Counted from the first letter of the stretch, positions 24,126 to 32,672 are shown. The stretch is 34,074 bases of DNA from UBA1189 sp045612925 (GCA_045612925.1 JAZKZX010000048.1:1-34074); one strand, 5' to 3'. Notes: generated by a model not told the origin, from the letters alone. Numbers and translations: made by a program.

Positions 24126-26279
24126 TCAATTCGTAAAGATCAAGCCTTCGGCACCAGCATCAACCACAATCTCGCGTGCACGGTCAATCTCCATACCCAG
24201 TATCTTGGTAGAGAGCACATTGAGCAAGAGATTCTGTATAGCACGCTTCACGGGACGAGCACCAAACTCCGGATCGTAGCCTGCATCGGCAATATAATCG
24301 ACAGCCTTCTCGGTAAGACGCAAGCGGATGTCATTAGCAGCCAACATGCGGCAGACATTATCGATTTGCAAACGCACCACTTGAGCTATCTCCTCACGAT
24401 TCAAGGGGAGGAACATGATGGTTTCGTCAATACGGTTGAGGAATTCGGGTTTGATGGTCTGCTTGAGCATCTCCATCACATTGCGACACACCTCTTCATG
24501 TTTTGCCGCATCAGCAATGCCCGACATCTGTTCGCGGATATATGCACTGCCAAGGTTTGAAGTCATGATGATGATGGTGTTCTTGAAGTTCACCGTACGC
24601 CCCTTGTTATCGGTGAGGCGTCCATCGTCAAGCACCTGCAAGAGGATATTGAACACATCGGGGTGAGCCTTCTCGATCTCGTCGAAGAGCACTACCGAGT
24701 AGGGCTTGCGTCGTACAGCCTCAGTGAGCTGTCCGCCCTCATCGTAGCCGATGTAGCCCGGAGGCGCTCCGATGAGTCGGGTGACGGAGAACTTCTCTTG
24801 ATATTCGCTCATATCAATGCGCGTCATCAGGCGCTCGTCATTGAAGAGATAGTCGGCAAGGGCACGCGCCAGCTCTGTCTTACCCACACCTGTGGTACCG
24901 AGGAAGATAAACGAGCCTATGGGACGCTTGGGATCTTGCATGCCTGCACGGCTGCGACGCACAGCATTGGCTACGGCGGCTATGGCCTCATCCTGTCCGA
25001 TGACACGACGGTGCAGTTCCTCCTCAAGATGAAGCAACTTATGACGCTCACTTTCAAGCATCTTACTTACAGGAATACCCGTCCAACGGCTCACCACATC
25101 GGCAATATCGTCAGCAGTGACCTCCTCCTTGATAAGTGCACCACTACCCTGCTTGCTATGAAGTTGCTGTTCAGTAGCAGCAATCTGTGCTTCCACCTCC
25201 TTGAGACGGCCATAGCGTATCTCTGCTACGCGGCCATAGTTGCCCTCACGTTCGGCGCGGTCGGCCTCCACCTTGAGTTGTTCTACGAGTTGTTTTTTCT
25301 GTTGTATCTCGTCGATAAGCCGCTTCTCGGCTTGCCACTTCTCGGACAACTCATGCTCTTGAGCACGGAGGACATCTATCTCCTCTGTGAGCTGAGTCAA
25401 CTTGGCTTCGTCTTTCTCGCGCTTGATAGCCTCGCGTTCAATCTCCAGCTGCTTCAGGTGGCGAGTAATTTCATCAAGCTCTTCAGGCACCGAGTCGCGC
25501 TCCATACGCAGCTTGGCAGCTGCCTCGTCCATAAGATCGATAGCCTTATCCGGGAGAAAGCGCTCGGTGATGTATCGGCTCGACAGTTCCACAGCAGCCA
25601 CGATAGCCTCATCCTTGATGCGCACCTTGTGATGACTCTCGTAGCGTTCCTTGATACCACGAAGGATAGAGATGCTGCTCGCCTCATCAGGTTCATCCAC
25701 GACGACTGTTTGGAATCGACGCTCTAAGGCCTTATCCTTCTCAAAGTATTTCTGATATTCATCAAGTGTGGTAGCACCTATCGAGCGCAATTCGCCACGC
25801 GCAAGGGCTGGCTTGAGGATATTGGCAGCATCCATAGCTCCCGAGCCATCAGCACCAGCACCCACGAGGGTGTGTATCTCGTCAATAAAGAGTATGCACT
25901 CGCCAGCAGATTGGATGACATCGTTGACCACGCCCTTGAGACGCTCCTCAAACTCGCCCTTATACTTGGCACCTGCTACGAGAGCACCCATATCGAGCGA
26001 ATACACCTGCTTACGCTTGAGGTTTTCAGGCACATCGCCACGAAGTATACGATGGGCAAGACCTTCCACAATGGCAGTCTTACCCGTACCTGGCTCACCT
26101 ATTAATATAGGATTGTTCTTGGTGCGACGACTGAGAATTTGCAATATGCGACGTATCTCTTCATCGCGTCCTATCACTGGGTCAAGCTTGCCACTTTTAG
26201 CAGCTTCATTGAGATTGATGGCAAAACGGTTCAAGAAGCTATTCTTCTCGTTCTGATTGTTCATAAAATTACTATTCAT
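24126..26279 (-). CDS. clpB: ClpB-type disaggregase lacking the N-terminal domain
   Basis: An AAA+ chaperone that threads aggregated proteins together with DnaK. The 717-residue protein has NBD1 (Walker A GEPGTGKT at 61-68, Walker B LFIDEIHTL), a full coiled-coil M-domain (about 250-375, EELDEITRHLKQLEIEREAIKREKDEAKLT onward, given here only by its start and end), NBD2 (GTTGVGKTE, LFDEIEKAH) and the C-terminal domain (GYDPEFGARPVKRAIQ, ending LIFTN). The M-domain and the lack of an IGF/L loop identify ClpB, not ClpC or ClpA. Usual length is about 860 residues: the N-terminal substrate-binding domain of about 150 residues is absent, the protein starting just before RFAINLNEAAKSGKLDPVIG. The 362 bp upstream do not encode it, so this is a real deletion, not a start error. 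Stop codon is TGA. The promoter was not identified. Confidence 0.93.
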   Translation of the reverse strand: MNSNFMNNQNEKNSFLNRFAINLNEAAKSGKLDPVIGRDEEIRRILQILSRRTKNNPILIGEPGTGKTAIVEGLAHRILRGDVPENLKRKQVYSLDMGALVAGAKYKGEFEERLKGVVNDVIQSAGECILFIDEIHTLVGAGADGSGAMDAANILKPALARGELRSIGATTLDEYQKYFEKDKALERRFQTVVVDEPDEASSISILRGIKERYESHHKVRIKDEAIVAAVELSSRYITERFLPDKAIDLMDEAAAKLRMERDSVPEELDEITRHLKQLEIEREAIKREKDEAKLTQLTEEIDVLRAQEHELSEKWQAEKRLIDEIQQKKQLVEQLKVEADRAEREGNYGRVAEIRYGRLKEVEAQIAATEQQLHSKQGSGALIKEEVTADDIADVVSRWTGIPVSKMLESERHKLLHLEEELHRRVIGQDEAIAAVANAVRRSRAGMQDPKRPIGSFIFLGTTGVGKTELARALADYLFNDERLMTRIDMSEYQEKFSVTRLIGAPPGYIGYDEGGQLTEAVRRKPYSVVLFDEIEKAHPDVFNILLQVLDDGRLTDNKGRTVNFKNTIIIMTSNLGSAYIREQMSGIADAAKHEEVCRNVMEMLKQTIKPEFLNRIDETIMFLPLNREEIAQVVRLQIDNVCRMLAANDIRLRLTEKAVDYIADAGYDPEFGARPVKRAIQNLLLNVLSTKILGMEIDRAREIVVDAGAEGLIFTN

Positions 26280-26501
26280 GGTGTTGTCGTTTAAAGATTA
26301 GAATTAAGAGTTTTTTTATTTTTGTTTTCAACTGACCATCAGCAAAACACAATCCAAAGCCGCAACAACCGACAAAGAGTGACATTTTGTCCGAAAAACA
26401 TGCAAATAGGCGTAAAAGTTTTGACAATAAGTAAATAACGTGAGCTCTACATCGGAACTCACATTATTCTATAACTTTCTATAAAAAAACATTTACCTTC
26501 T

Positions 26502-26582
26502 ATGAACCAACGTCCATCTTCGGCGTTAGTATATCAGAGCAACAGCAAAAAGCTGCTACCTTACATAATAACTTTTTCTTAA
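26502..26582 (+). CDS. Possible 26-residue small ORF
   Basis: ATG at 26502 opens a 26-codon frame ending in TAA at 26580-26582; it begins MNQRPSSALVYQ and is moderately basic. It lies between a near-consensus -7 box and a strong hairpin, on the opposite strand to both neighbours. I do not recognise it. Its length is easily reached by chance, so it may not be a gene; a small RNA is equally possible. Confidence 0.2.
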   Translation: MNQRPSSALVYQSNSKKLLPYIITFS

Positions 26583-26599
26583 TCATTCAATCAGTATGG

Positions 26600-26639
26600 A
26601 CTGTTCCTCTCTGTGATAGAGGGGAACAGTTTGGTTTTA
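26600..26639. terminator. Strong hairpin between btuC and the clpB spacer
   Basis: ACTGTTCCTCTCT (26600-26612) pairs with AGAGGGGAACAGT (26618-26630), a 13-bp stem with one G-U pair and a 5-base loop. On the plus strand TTGGTTTT follows; on the minus strand the stem starts 11 bp past the btuC stop but no T-tract follows. It most likely closes the cobalamin operon, a plus-strand small transcript, or both. Confidence 0.6.
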
Positions 26640-26641
26640 CC

Positions 26642-27673
26642 TCAACTCAAACTCTTACGACGGCTCATGATGACATAGATGATGACAGGAGCACCGATGA
26701 TGGGTGTAATGGCATTGAGCGGCAGTAATCCCTTATCACCTGGCATCATGCTGATTAGATTACAAAGCAATGCAATAAGTGCTCCCATCAGCAGGGTGGC
26801 TGGCATGAGGGTTCGATGGTTGCCTGTGCCAAGCATGAGCCTTGCCATATGGGGCACAGCAAGACCGATAAAGTTGATAGGACCGCAATAGGCTGTGGTG
26901 ACAGCTACAAGTACGCCTGTAGAGAGCAACAAGAGTATGCGCACACGACGAGTGTTGATGCCTAAGTTACTAGCATAACGATCACCGAGAAGGAGGGCAT
27001 TGAGAGGTTTGACGAGGCTAATGGCTATAACAAGCCCCACAATAACGAAAATACAGAACAAAGGCAATTGGGTACGCGACACTCCACCAAAGTTACCCAT
27101 ACCCCACCTCATGTAAGATTGTACACCTTCGGCGGTGGAAAAGAAATTGAGCAATGACACTGCCGACGACACCACATACCCCACCATCATACCTATGATG
27201 AGCAACATGGAGTGACTGCGTACACGAGTGGCAAAAAAAAGAATCAGCATGGTAACGACCAAAGCTCCGGCAAAGGCTGCTGCTACCAATGCTAACGAAC
27301 CACTAAAGAGGAGATTTCCCGTAGGCATGACACCCCCAAAGAGTAAAAGAACGATGGCAGCTCCCAATCCTGCCCCTGCATTGATGCCCAGAATATCAGG
27401 ACCGGCCAGAGGGTTGTTGAATGCCGTCTGTAGCATTAAGCCCGATGCAGCCAAGGCCGCTCCCGTTAGCATTGCCGTCAGTGCTTGCGGAAGGCGTGAC
27501 TCCCAAATGATATAGTTCCACGAAGGATATGTACCTTCGCCACCAGACAGTATAGAAAGCACCTCTCTGGCAGGAATCTTTACCGAGCCACACAAGAGAC
27601 TGGCAATAAAAAGAAGGATAATGCAAAGGATGCACAAAATAATGGGAAAACGGGATTTTTTGGTTTTCATCAT
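26642..27673 (-). CDS. btuC: FecCD-family ABC permease, probable cobalamin permease BtuC
   Basis: The 343-residue protein is a FecCD/BtuC-type inner-membrane permease with about ten hydrophobic segments. Family motifs are LRLPQALTAMLTGAALAASGLMLQ-like (here SRLPQALTAMLTGAAL), NPLAGPDILGINAGAGLGA, the conserved LGDRYASNLGINTRRVRILLL coupling region, and GLAVPHMARLMLG followed by HRTLMPATLLMGA. FecCD permeases import cobalamin, haem or ferric siderophores; cobalamin is inferred from the riboswitch before btuB. It follows the binding-protein gene by 15 bp. No ABC ATPase gene follows: transcription runs into a hairpin and then the clpB spacer. The stop codon is TGA. Confidence 0.88.
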   Translation of the reverse strand: MMKTKKSRFPIILCILCIILLFIASLLCGSVKIPAREVLSILSGGEGTYPSWNYIIWESRLPQALTAMLTGAALAASGLMLQTAFNNPLAGPDILGINAGAGLGAAIVLLLFGGVMPTGNLLFSGSLALVAAAFAGALVVTMLILFFATRVRSHSMLLIIGMMVGYVVSSAVSLLNFFSTAEGVQSYMRWGMGNFGGVSRTQLPLFCIFVIVGLVIAISLVKPLNALLLGDRYASNLGINTRRVRILLLLSTGVLVAVTTAYCGPINFIGLAVPHMARLMLGTGNHRTLMPATLLMGALIALLCNLISMMPGDKGLLPLNAITPIIGAPVIIYVIMSRRKSLS

Positions 27674-27688
27674 ACAGGGATAGGGAAA

Positions 27689-28786
27689 TTACATGTGATG
27701 GAAATAACGCAAGGTGTCACTGATCTGCAGCTCGGGATGTAGCATATGGATATAGTCACGCAAGAGCCGTTCGGGATGGAAGGGAGTCTCCTCATAGAAG
27801 GTGAGCTCGGCCGTGTTGCATCCATATACACTACCCTGCTTATAGGCCTTGAAGAGCATGTATGGCTGATACACCTTACCCAAATCGGGCAGAGTCATGC
27901 GCATGCGACTATTATTGTATCGTATGATCCACACATCGGCCTGCTCACCACGGGCAAGCACACTCTCGAAGGAGAGAGGAACGGAGCCACTCTTGGTGTT
28001 GTCGCTAAAGATATACGATCCACCGGCATCGCATACAAGCTGTGCCATCGTGCTGCGCCCACCAGGCACATACCATGCCGAACCTCCTCGGGTATCGAAG
28101 AGCACCGAGGGATGATGGGCGATGCTATCAGTAAGCGACTTCAGTGTTTTATACTCGTTTTCAATGACACTAAAGAGCGAGTCGGCCTCACGAGCCTTGC
28201 CAAAAAGACGACCATAGAGACGCATCCATTCGGCACGCCCTAAAGCCGAAGTTTCCATATAGTCGGCACACTGCACGATGGGTATGCCTATAGCCTCGAG
28301 ATGTCCGTAGGTAGAGGCATTTTCGTAGGGTGAGAGTAGGATGATGTCGGGGTTAAGACTGACTATACGCTCACGGTCAGGGGTCATGGCACTCCCCATA
28401 TCGATGATGCGACCATCACTAATAGCTTGACGCAAATGAGCATTGGCTACATATTCAGCCTCGCAGATACCAGCAATAGCATCTATGCACCCCAGTTCTT
28501 CGATGAGACTGCTATGAGTAGCAGTGAAGAAGAGAGCATTGCTATAGCCTCTGGTATGGTTATCAAACACAAATATCTGTAACAACTTTCCCCTATTCCA
28601 AGGACTATGTATCAGCACTTCGGTGTGTTTATCATGTTCGATAATGGTCAGGTACTCGGCATAGTTTAGCTCAAGGGTGTCGCCAGTCATAGGCACACCA
28701 CGTTGTTCACCTCCTCTACATGAGGCAAGGAGCACGATGAGAAATAGCGCAACCATTCGAATGGAAATATCGTATAGAAGTTTCAT
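27689..28786 (-). CDS. btuF: ABC transporter substrate-binding lipoprotein, probable BtuF
   Basis: A 365-residue protein with a lipoprotein signal (VLLASC, Cys23) and the class-III periplasmic binding-protein fold used for vitamin B12, haem and siderophores. Visible parts are the first-lobe strands (SLIEELGCIDAIAGICEAEY), the DRERIVSLNPDIILLSPYE region that follows the NPDLVL pattern, the connecting long helix (WMRLYGRLFGKAREADSLFSVI), and the second lobe (SVLFDTRGGSAWYVPGGRSTMAQL, DAGGSYIF). The ligand is inferred to be a corrinoid from the riboswitch-controlled operon. It sits one base after btuB and 15 bp before btuC. In Bacteroidetes such proteins are tethered in the periplasm or outer membrane by lipid. 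Confidence 0.87.
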   Translation of the reverse strand: MKLLYDISIRMVALFLIVLLASCRGGEQRGVPMTGDTLELNYAEYLTIIEHDKHTEVLIHSPWNRGKLLQIFVFDNHTRGYSNALFFTATHSSLIEELGCIDAIAGICEAEYVANAHLRQAISDGRIIDMGSAMTPDRERIVSLNPDIILLSPYENASTYGHLEAIGIPIVQCADYMETSALGRAEWMRLYGRLFGKAREADSLFSVIENEYKTLKSLTDSIAHHPSVLFDTRGGSAWYVPGGRSTMAQLVCDAGGSYIFSDNTKSGSVPLSFESVLARGEQADVWIIRYNNSRMRMTLPDLGKVYQPYMLFKAYKQGSVYGCNTAELTFYEETPFHPERLLRDYIHMLHPELQISDTLRYFHHM

Positions 28787-28787
28787 A

Positions 28788-30860
28788 TTAAAGCTTAATG
28801 GTAAATGATAATCTAAACTGGCGTCCCGGCATAGGATAATATTGTATCACCTCATACTGGGCATTGGTAAAGTTGATAACCTCTGCTTGTGCTATAAGGT
28901 CTACACTTCGTAATGCAAAGTCGTGCGATAAGGTGAGTGTATGCTCGGCATAAGGAGCTATGCGATAGCGAGCAGAATGCTCTGACATGCTGTAGCGTTC
29001 GCTCGAAGCCACCATAGAGTAGCCCATACGGCCCCATGGTGTAGATAGCATGACACGGGCACTCCCGCTATGCAATGGCGTATAAGGCAATTGCACACGA
29101 TATCCCTTGGTCATGGGATCAGTAACATCAATAGCATGCTGCAACATATAGCTGACTCCGACATGAAGAGCAATATCCTTGGTCACACGACACTGTGTTG
29201 TGAGCGTAGCATCAAGTCCCGTGATATGCACATGCCCATAATTGGCCATTTTCCACACATAGGTGGTAGGGAAAGCCACTATCTTGTCCGTCACATCATT
29301 AAAGTACCCATCTGCTGTGAATTCCAGTTCTTCAATGCATCCTATTTGAGGAGCTTGCCAAGTGATGCCGACATTGTATTCATGAGCACGCTCGGGACGC
29401 AAGTCCTTATTGCCACTGCGAAAATAGTATAAGTCATTGAAAGTGGGCATACGGAAGGTTTCCTTATACATCAAGCGCACGAACAATGGAGTTACATCAA
29501 AGGGACGCATCGATACACTCAACGTGGGAGTAAGTTCACGAGCCGAGAGTCCAAGTGTGCCATTGGCAATCTCATCGGTCATCGTTCCGATAAGCATTCC
29601 TCGTACACGAATCCACTCTACCCTATACTCCGTTTGCAATGCCGTAAGTGATGTGTAGCGTATAGGGAACGGACATGAGGGGAGGTTGCTGTCCAAGGTG
29701 TTGACAAAAGCATCTTGTGCCAACGATATCGCCCACGCCGCAGAGGGCTGATAGCGTAAAATAGCAGCTGCATAATACTCACGTTGTAAGTTTTCGTCCA
29801 TTTGTTCGCCACCAGCATACTTGACATTGGTATCCGTATAGCGATTCCATCCATAGGTATACTTGGCCATCGTACGCAACTGCCACTGATATCCCCACCA
29901 TTTAGTGTATCGTGCCTGCATAAACGCATTGCGATCGGCAAGTCGCTCCGTGCTATTGCTATTGTATAAGATGACAGCACCAGGCAATCCGCGCTCCGAG
30001 TCATAGTAATAAGCCTTGGCATCGATTTGGCTGCCATCGTCAAACTCATGATGCAGATTACACTCACTTGACAACTGCGCTATATCAGTGTTGGTACGAT
30101 ATTCTGTTGTTTTCTTTGTGCCATTGACCAAGGTATAAGGATAGCGCCCATGTGCCGAAGAGAAATCAACTCCAATGTTCGTCCATGTATGTTTACCCAC
30201 CTTCTGGGCATATAATACCGAGGGATTGTAAAACCCGAATGACCCCGCCTTAAAACCAGCCTCAACATGATGCTGTTTACCTTCCCATAGAGGGGCAACA
30301 CTATTCATGCCGACAATGCTCCCTGATACCAAAGCTCGTGCTGTAGTCATCAGTTCATCGCTTTGTCCCACATGAAGGGATATGCTCCCTAAATTGTTCG
30401 ACGAAAAACGTCCGAGATCAATCTGTCCAGCCTGGCAATTCCCCATCACCACCCCATCGTAGCTCACTGCCGTATGCATAGCACCCAGTCCACGCACCGA
30501 CACAGTTTTCAATCCGCCTATACCGCCATAATCCTTCACTTGGGTACCGGTAAAATGACGCACCACATCAGCTACATTTTGCGTAGCCAGCATCTTCATT
30601 GTCTCACGATTCATCATTTGTGTTGGCGATGTTGCCGACACCTTACGCGACAAGCGAGAAGCCCGCACCTCAACCTCAGCGATATCTTGTACCGACATCA
30701 GCGTAGTATCCTGCAGCTCCTCGGCAAGAGCCGTGAGACCAATAAACGAAGTAATTAATACTGCAATAGCAGTTCTTCTTGTTTTATTCACTTGATAAGT
30801 CCATGAATAAACCCACATTCGCCAAGCCTCTTTCCTCGAGAGTACAAGGCGCATAAACAC
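28788..30860 (-). CDS. btuB: TonB-dependent outer-membrane receptor, probable BtuB (corrinoid uptake)
   Basis: The frame encodes 690 residues: a signal peptide (NKTRRTAIAVLITSFIGLTALA), a TonB-box region (about MSVQDIAEVEVRASR), the plug domain (TQNVADVVRHFTGTQVKDYGGIGG, VSVRGLGAMHTAVSYDGV, QIDLGRFSSNNLGSISLHVG), and a 22-strand barrel of normal length, with the signature FRMPTFNDLYYFRSGNKDLRPERAHEYNVG (start and end given) and a C-terminal aromatic strand (PMPGRQFRLSF). The cobalamin riboswitch directly upstream supports a BtuB role. The longest frame starts at ATG 30860, at the riboswitch edge; GTG 30791 would give a standard signal peptide (NKTRR at its N-terminus) and ATG 30818 lies between, so the true start is probably downstream of 30860. 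First gene of the btuB-btuF-btuC operon. Confidence 0.9.
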   Translation of the reverse strand: MFMRLVLSRKEAWRMWVYSWTYQVNKTRRTAIAVLITSFIGLTALAEELQDTTLMSVQDIAEVEVRASRLSRKVSATSPTQMMNRETMKMLATQNVADVVRHFTGTQVKDYGGIGGLKTVSVRGLGAMHTAVSYDGVVMGNCQAGQIDLGRFSSNNLGSISLHVGQSDELMTTARALVSGSIVGMNSVAPLWEGKQHHVEAGFKAGSFGFYNPSVLYAQKVGKHTWTNIGVDFSSAHGRYPYTLVNGTKKTTEYRTNTDIAQLSSECNLHHEFDDGSQIDAKAYYYDSERGLPGAVILYNSNSTERLADRNAFMQARYTKWWGYQWQLRTMAKYTYGWNRYTDTNVKYAGGEQMDENLQREYYAAAILRYQPSAAWAISLAQDAFVNTLDSNLPSCPFPIRYTSLTALQTEYRVEWIRVRGMLIGTMTDEIANGTLGLSARELTPTLSVSMRPFDVTPLFVRLMYKETFRMPTFNDLYYFRSGNKDLRPERAHEYNVGITWQAPQIGCIEELEFTADGYFNDVTDKIVAFPTTYVWKMANYGHVHITGLDATLTTQCRVTKDIALHVGVSYMLQHAIDVTDPMTKGYRVQLPYTPLHSGSARVMLSTPWGRMGYSMVASSERYSMSEHSARYRIAPYAEHTLTLSHDFALRSVDLIAQAEVINFTNAQYEVIQYYPMPGRQFRLSFTIKL

Positions 30861-30865
30861 ACTCT

Positions 30866-31040
30866 CAATGGTCTTGCAGGTCTTCTGACTTACTCAGCCC
30901 GTCGGGCCTTCCCAATGAACTAAATATTCATCAGTGGCAAAGAATCGACGTGCCTTCTCTGAGCACACAGCAGCGGGACTGTTCGGGATTCTCACCCGAT
31001 TCCCTTTTAATCCTTTCATCTCGAATAGAGACTATGGAAC
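30866..31040 (-). ncRNA. Cobalamin riboswitch
   Basis: The minus strand shows the conserved cobalamin-riboswitch order: GGGAATCGGGTGAGAATCCC, then ACAGTCCCGCTGCTGTG, the B12 box GCCACTG (30932-30938), a GGGAAGG...GGGCTGAGTAAG segment, and CAGAAGACCTGC (around 30875-30887). It lies between the promoter at 31051-31081 and the btuB start, so corrinoid binding should reduce expression of btuB-btuF-btuC. Outer limits are approximate. Confidence 0.95.
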
Positions 31041-31050
31041 AAAACCGATG

Positions 31051-31081
31051 CAAATGTACGACAACTAATTGAAATGGCCAA
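31051..31081 (-). promoter_or_regulatory. Promoter of the cobalamin operon (TTG-N20-TACATTTG)
   Basis: On the minus strand TTG (31079-31081) and TACATTTG (31051-31058) are 20 bp apart, a full consensus match. The transcript would start near 31043, just before the riboswitch. Confidence 0.8.
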
Positions 31082-31175
31082 TTTATTTGTGCATTACCCA
31101 CATGTATATCCTTAAAAAGAGAAAAGAGATGTTAAGATATCCCCCACCCCATGCACAAGTTTAGAAGAAAAAATG

Positions 31176-31183
31176 TACTTTTG
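31176..31183 (+). promoter_or_regulatory. -7 promoter box of the rel gene
   Basis: TACTTTTG matches TAnnTTTG and lies 58 bp before the ATG at 31242. No clear -33 TTG is seen. The promoter is divergent from that of the cobalamin operon, about 100 bp away. Confidence 0.55.
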
Positions 31184-31241
31184 TATTTTGATTGGCATAG
31201 TCACACTATTACCATGCATAATATAAATAGGAGTTAGCGTC

Positions 31242-32672
31242 ATGAACGAAACAAAATATACCGCATTCTTCACTCCCGAAGAGATTGAGTTGAAAGGTAC
31301 ACTTGAAGCACAGTTGCGCGAATTGTCAGGCGACGCCCTACGCGAAGATGACTTTTCGCGTATCGAATCGTTATTGGCTGAAGCCATCGAGGCAGAGCGG
31401 ATAGGGCGCGACACCTTTGGGCTAAACCCCATCATCAACAATCTTCAGACAGCCATCATCGTGGTTGACGAGATGGGTATGCGCCGTGCAGCTATCGTAA
31501 GTATCTTGCTGCACGATGTGGTGAAGTGTGGATTTGTCACTACCGAAGACATTGCCACACAGTTTGGCAGCGATATTGCGGGCATATTGCGTGGCCTTGT
31601 GCGTACGGCAAGCCTTTATGAAAAGAACCCCACCATCGAGTCAGAGAACTTCCGCAACCTGCTGCTCTCCTTTGCCGAAGACATGCGCGTGATCCTCATC
31701 ATGATTGCCGAGCGCGTCAACACCATGCGTCAGATCAAGGATGCTGCCAATGACGAGGCACGCCTCAAGGTTGCCAATGAGGCAGCCTATCTCTATGCTC
31801 CGCTGGCACATAAGTTAGGTCTTTATAAACTGAAGTCCGAACTTGAAGACCTCTCGCTCAAGTACACGCAGCACGATATGTACTACCACATTAAGGAGAA
31901 GCTCAATGCCACCAAAGCCGCACGCGACAGGTATATAGCTTCGTTCATCGACCCGATAGAGAAAAAGCTTGCCGCTGCAGGCCTAAAGTGCCATATCAAG
32001 GGCCGTACGAAGAGCATACACTCCATCAGTCAGAAGATGAAGAAGCAGAAGACCAACTTCGAGGGCATCTACGACCTCTTTGCCATCCGCATCATCATTG
32101 ACTCGGAGTATGAGAAGGAGAAGCAGGAGTGCTGGGCGGCCTACTCCATCGTCACCGACATGTACCAGCCCAACCCCAAGCGCCTGCGCGACTGGCTCTC
32201 TATCCCCAAGAGCAACGGCTACGAGTCACTCCACACCACGGTGATGGGCCCCGAGGGCAAGTGGGTAGAGGTGCAGATACGCACCGAACGCATGGACGAC
32301 ATTGCCGAGCGCGGCCTTGCCGCCCACTGGCGCTACAAAGGCGTGAAGAGTGAGACTGGCCTCGATGAGTGGCTCACAAGCATCCGCGAAGCCCTCGAAC
32401 ACAGCGATGACGACGGACTCGAGCTGATGGACCAGTTCAAGATGGACCTCTACAAGGACGATGTCTTCGTGTTTACTCCCAAGGGCGACCTCTTCAAACT
32501 GCCTCAGGGAGCGACGGTGCTCGACTTTGCTTTCCATATACATACGAATGTAGGCAGTAGGTGCACCGGAGCCAAGGTCAACGGTAAGCATGCCCAGCTA
32601 CGCTATGTACTGAACAATGGCGACCAGGTGGAGATACTCACCTCCAACACGCAGGCTCCCAACCAGGGATGA
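31242..32672 (+). CDS. relA: N-terminal half of the RSH protein: HD, synthetase and TGS domains
   Basis: The 476-residue product made if the TGA is a true stop. The synthetase domain is complete: GRTKSIHSISQKM, YDLFAIRIIID, PKSNGYESLHTTV, VQIRTERMDDIAERGLAAHW. The charge motif before the active-site loop reads RLRD (in KRLRDWLSIPK), nearer the basic RxKD type than the acidic ExDD type of E. coli RelA. The HD domain keeps HD (LLHDVV) but has KCGF where hydrolases have ED, so I predict no (p)ppGpp hydrolase activity. The TGS domain (VFVFTPKGDLFKLPQGATVLDFAFHIH) is nearly complete. Without the regulatory C-terminal half, long RSH synthetases are often less tightly controlled, so such a product might be constitutively active; that is inference. 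Confidence 0.8.
   Translation: MNETKYTAFFTPEEIELKGTLEAQLRELSGDALREDDFSRIESLLAEAIEAERIGRDTFGLNPIINNLQTAIIVVDEMGMRRAAIVSILLHDVVKCGFVTTEDIATQFGSDIAGILRGLVRTASLYEKNPTIESENFRNLLLSFAEDMRVILIMIAERVNTMRQIKDAANDEARLKVANEAAYLYAPLAHKLGLYKLKSELEDLSLKYTQHDMYYHIKEKLNATKAARDRYIASFIDPIEKKLAAAGLKCHIKGRTKSIHSISQKMKKQKTNFEGIYDLFAIRIIIDSEYEKEKQECWAAYSIVTDMYQPNPKRLRDWLSIPKSNGYESLHTTVMGPEGKWVEVQIRTERMDDIAERGLAAHWRYKGVKSETGLDEWLTSIREALEHSDDDGLELMDQFKMDLYKDDVFVFTPKGDLFKLPQGATVLDFAFHIHTNVGSRCTGAKVNGKHAQLRYVLNNGDQVEILTSNTQAPNQG

Larger units (their letters stand above)
26280..26641. other. 362-bp spacer between btuC and clpB
   Basis: No recognisable gene. Contents in order: a GAATTAAGAG motif shared with the pepD-flippase spacer; a stretch with no good minus-strand -7 box for clpB; an imperfect stem GTGAGCTC/GAACTCAC (26440-26460); a plus-strand TAACTTTC (26472-26479, one mismatch to the -7 consensus); a 26-codon plus-strand ORF (26502-26582); and a strong hairpin (26600-26630). 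The plus-strand order resembles a small transcription unit, but this is weak. Confidence 0.4.

Noticed and set aside
24663..25727. 354-codon plus-strand frame opposite clpB
   Set aside because: It is a mirror of the conserved clpB frame; the clpB motifs are complete on the minus strand.
26642..31081. Haem or siderophore uptake operon
   Set aside because: The receptor, binding protein and permease families would allow it, but the clear cobalamin riboswitch makes corrinoid uptake much more likely.
32670..32672. Genome-wide recoding of TGA to Trp
   Set aside because: The PEGA, clpB and btuC genes end at TGA at their natural family ends, and pyrC ends with three TGA codons in a row.
32670..32672. 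Selenocysteine at the rel TGA
   Set aside because: The family has Trp, not Cys, at this position, and I see no convincing stem-loop just downstream.
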